From Clostridium sp. CAG:221 (GTDB taxonomy: Bacteria > Bacillota > Clostridia > Clostridiales > Clostridiaceae), in assembly GCA_000435835.1 (NCBI GenBank), contig FR883398.1, positions 1 through 64,000 of the forward strand: DNA of 64,000 nt. Direction: 5' to 3'. Numbering within the stretch: position 1 is the stretch's first letter; each line of letters opens with the position of its first letter. Below are positions 63,757-64,000 of the stretch, one piece after another. The notes under the pieces are model-generated. The model saw nothing but the letters and a program-made list of their open reading frames with translations, made no database searches and was not told the DNA's origin. A program made the position numbers and the translations under genes.

Positions 63757-64000
63757 ATGGACAGTTATAGCATATTAGGGATTGAAAAAGAGTCGTCTAT
63801 GGAAGACATAGAAAAAGCTTATATAGATAAAATTAGTAAAATAAAAAAAGAAGTTAAAAATGAGAAAAATGCAGCAGCTTTTGAAGCAGTACTGACTAAA
63901 GCTTATAATGATATATTAAGTCAAAAAGAGAACATTAGTGAGGAACAGGAGCTTGCTGAAGAAGCGACAGACTGTGAAGTGGATGATTTGGAGTATGATG
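63757..64000 (+). CDS. J-domain-like protein, 5' part only
   Basis: AAAGGAG before ATG 63757. 81 codons are visible and the gene runs out of the window. It begins MDSYSILGIEKESSMEDIEK, with the DYYxxLGI-type start of J domains, then KAYIDKISKIKKE and AFEAVLTKAYNDIL. The HPD triplet of active J domains is absent, so it may be a degenerate J domain. Confidence 0.6.
   Translation, partial: MDSYSILGIEKESSMEDIEKAYIDKISKIKKEVKNEKNAAAFEAVLTKAYNDILSQKENISEEQELAEEATDCEVDDLEYD

Overview
The window is very AT-rich DNA. Arginine is mostly AGA, isoleucine mostly ATA, and ribosome sites are of the strong AGGAGG type. It carries an Agr-like LytTR/GHKL pair, a YhfC protease, a DUF3887 lipoprotein, a cellobiose-type PTS and a wall-anchored subtilisin. 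Together these suggest a low-GC Firmicute of the Clostridium (Clostridiaceae) type; this is inference from gene content, with no rRNA or tRNA gene to confirm it.

Left part (1 to about 36 kb) is a dense phage-defence and restriction island, almost entirely on the + strand. In order: the 3' end of a GmrSD-like (DUF1524) nuclease; a decayed WYL regulator; a NERD/UvrD-type helicase; a broken SF2 helicase with a C-terminal PD-(D/E)XK-like domain and a small partner; an intact WYL regulator; a small unknown gene and its broken paralogue; a cysteine-containing unknown gene with a Z1-domain ATPase; a complete dptFGH module (phosphorothioation-dependent restriction) with no dnd modification genes in view; a Sau3AI-type restriction enzyme with a convergent cytosine-5 methylase; a three-gene operon (stand-alone Sau3AI C-terminal domain, ParB-like protein, PLD+SNF2 helicase); a PLD+SF2 helicase with a MazG-like pyrophosphohydrolase; a second decayed WYL regulator; and a DnaQ-like exonuclease fused to a BRCT domain. 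The island holds many broken genes, as expected of a recombination hot spot. Two copies of the WYL gene lie at its two ends in direct orientation.

Middle part (36 to 47 kb): a GNAT acetyltransferase, a membrane-anchored alpha/beta hydrolase and a SAM methyltransferase; an ADP-ribosyltransferase toxin followed by an ADP-ribosylglycohydrolase that is probably its immunity protein; the remnant of a 6-phospho-beta-glucosidase followed by a cellobiose/lactose-type PTS operon (IIB, IIA, small membrane protein, IIC); a stand-alone Dxs-like enzyme behind a MerR-type promoter; and an ArsR-type regulator.

Right part (47 to 64 kb) looks like ordinary chromosome: a 1879-residue subtilisin-like surface protease with a sortase signal, a flavodoxin-like protein, a PD-(D/E)XK-like protein, glycogen branching enzyme, a MutS2-like protein without Smr domain, a double GNAT protein, nucleoside diphosphate kinase, the Agr-like regulator/kinase pair with YhfC and a lipoprotein, and the start of a J-domain-like gene cut by the window edge.

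The most interesting candidates are the Sau3AI-type locus with its three-gene extension (21.8-29.4 kb), the dptFGH module without modification genes, and the ART toxin/ARH pair (38.1-40.7 kb). No CRISPR array, rRNA, tRNA or complete insertion sequence was seen.
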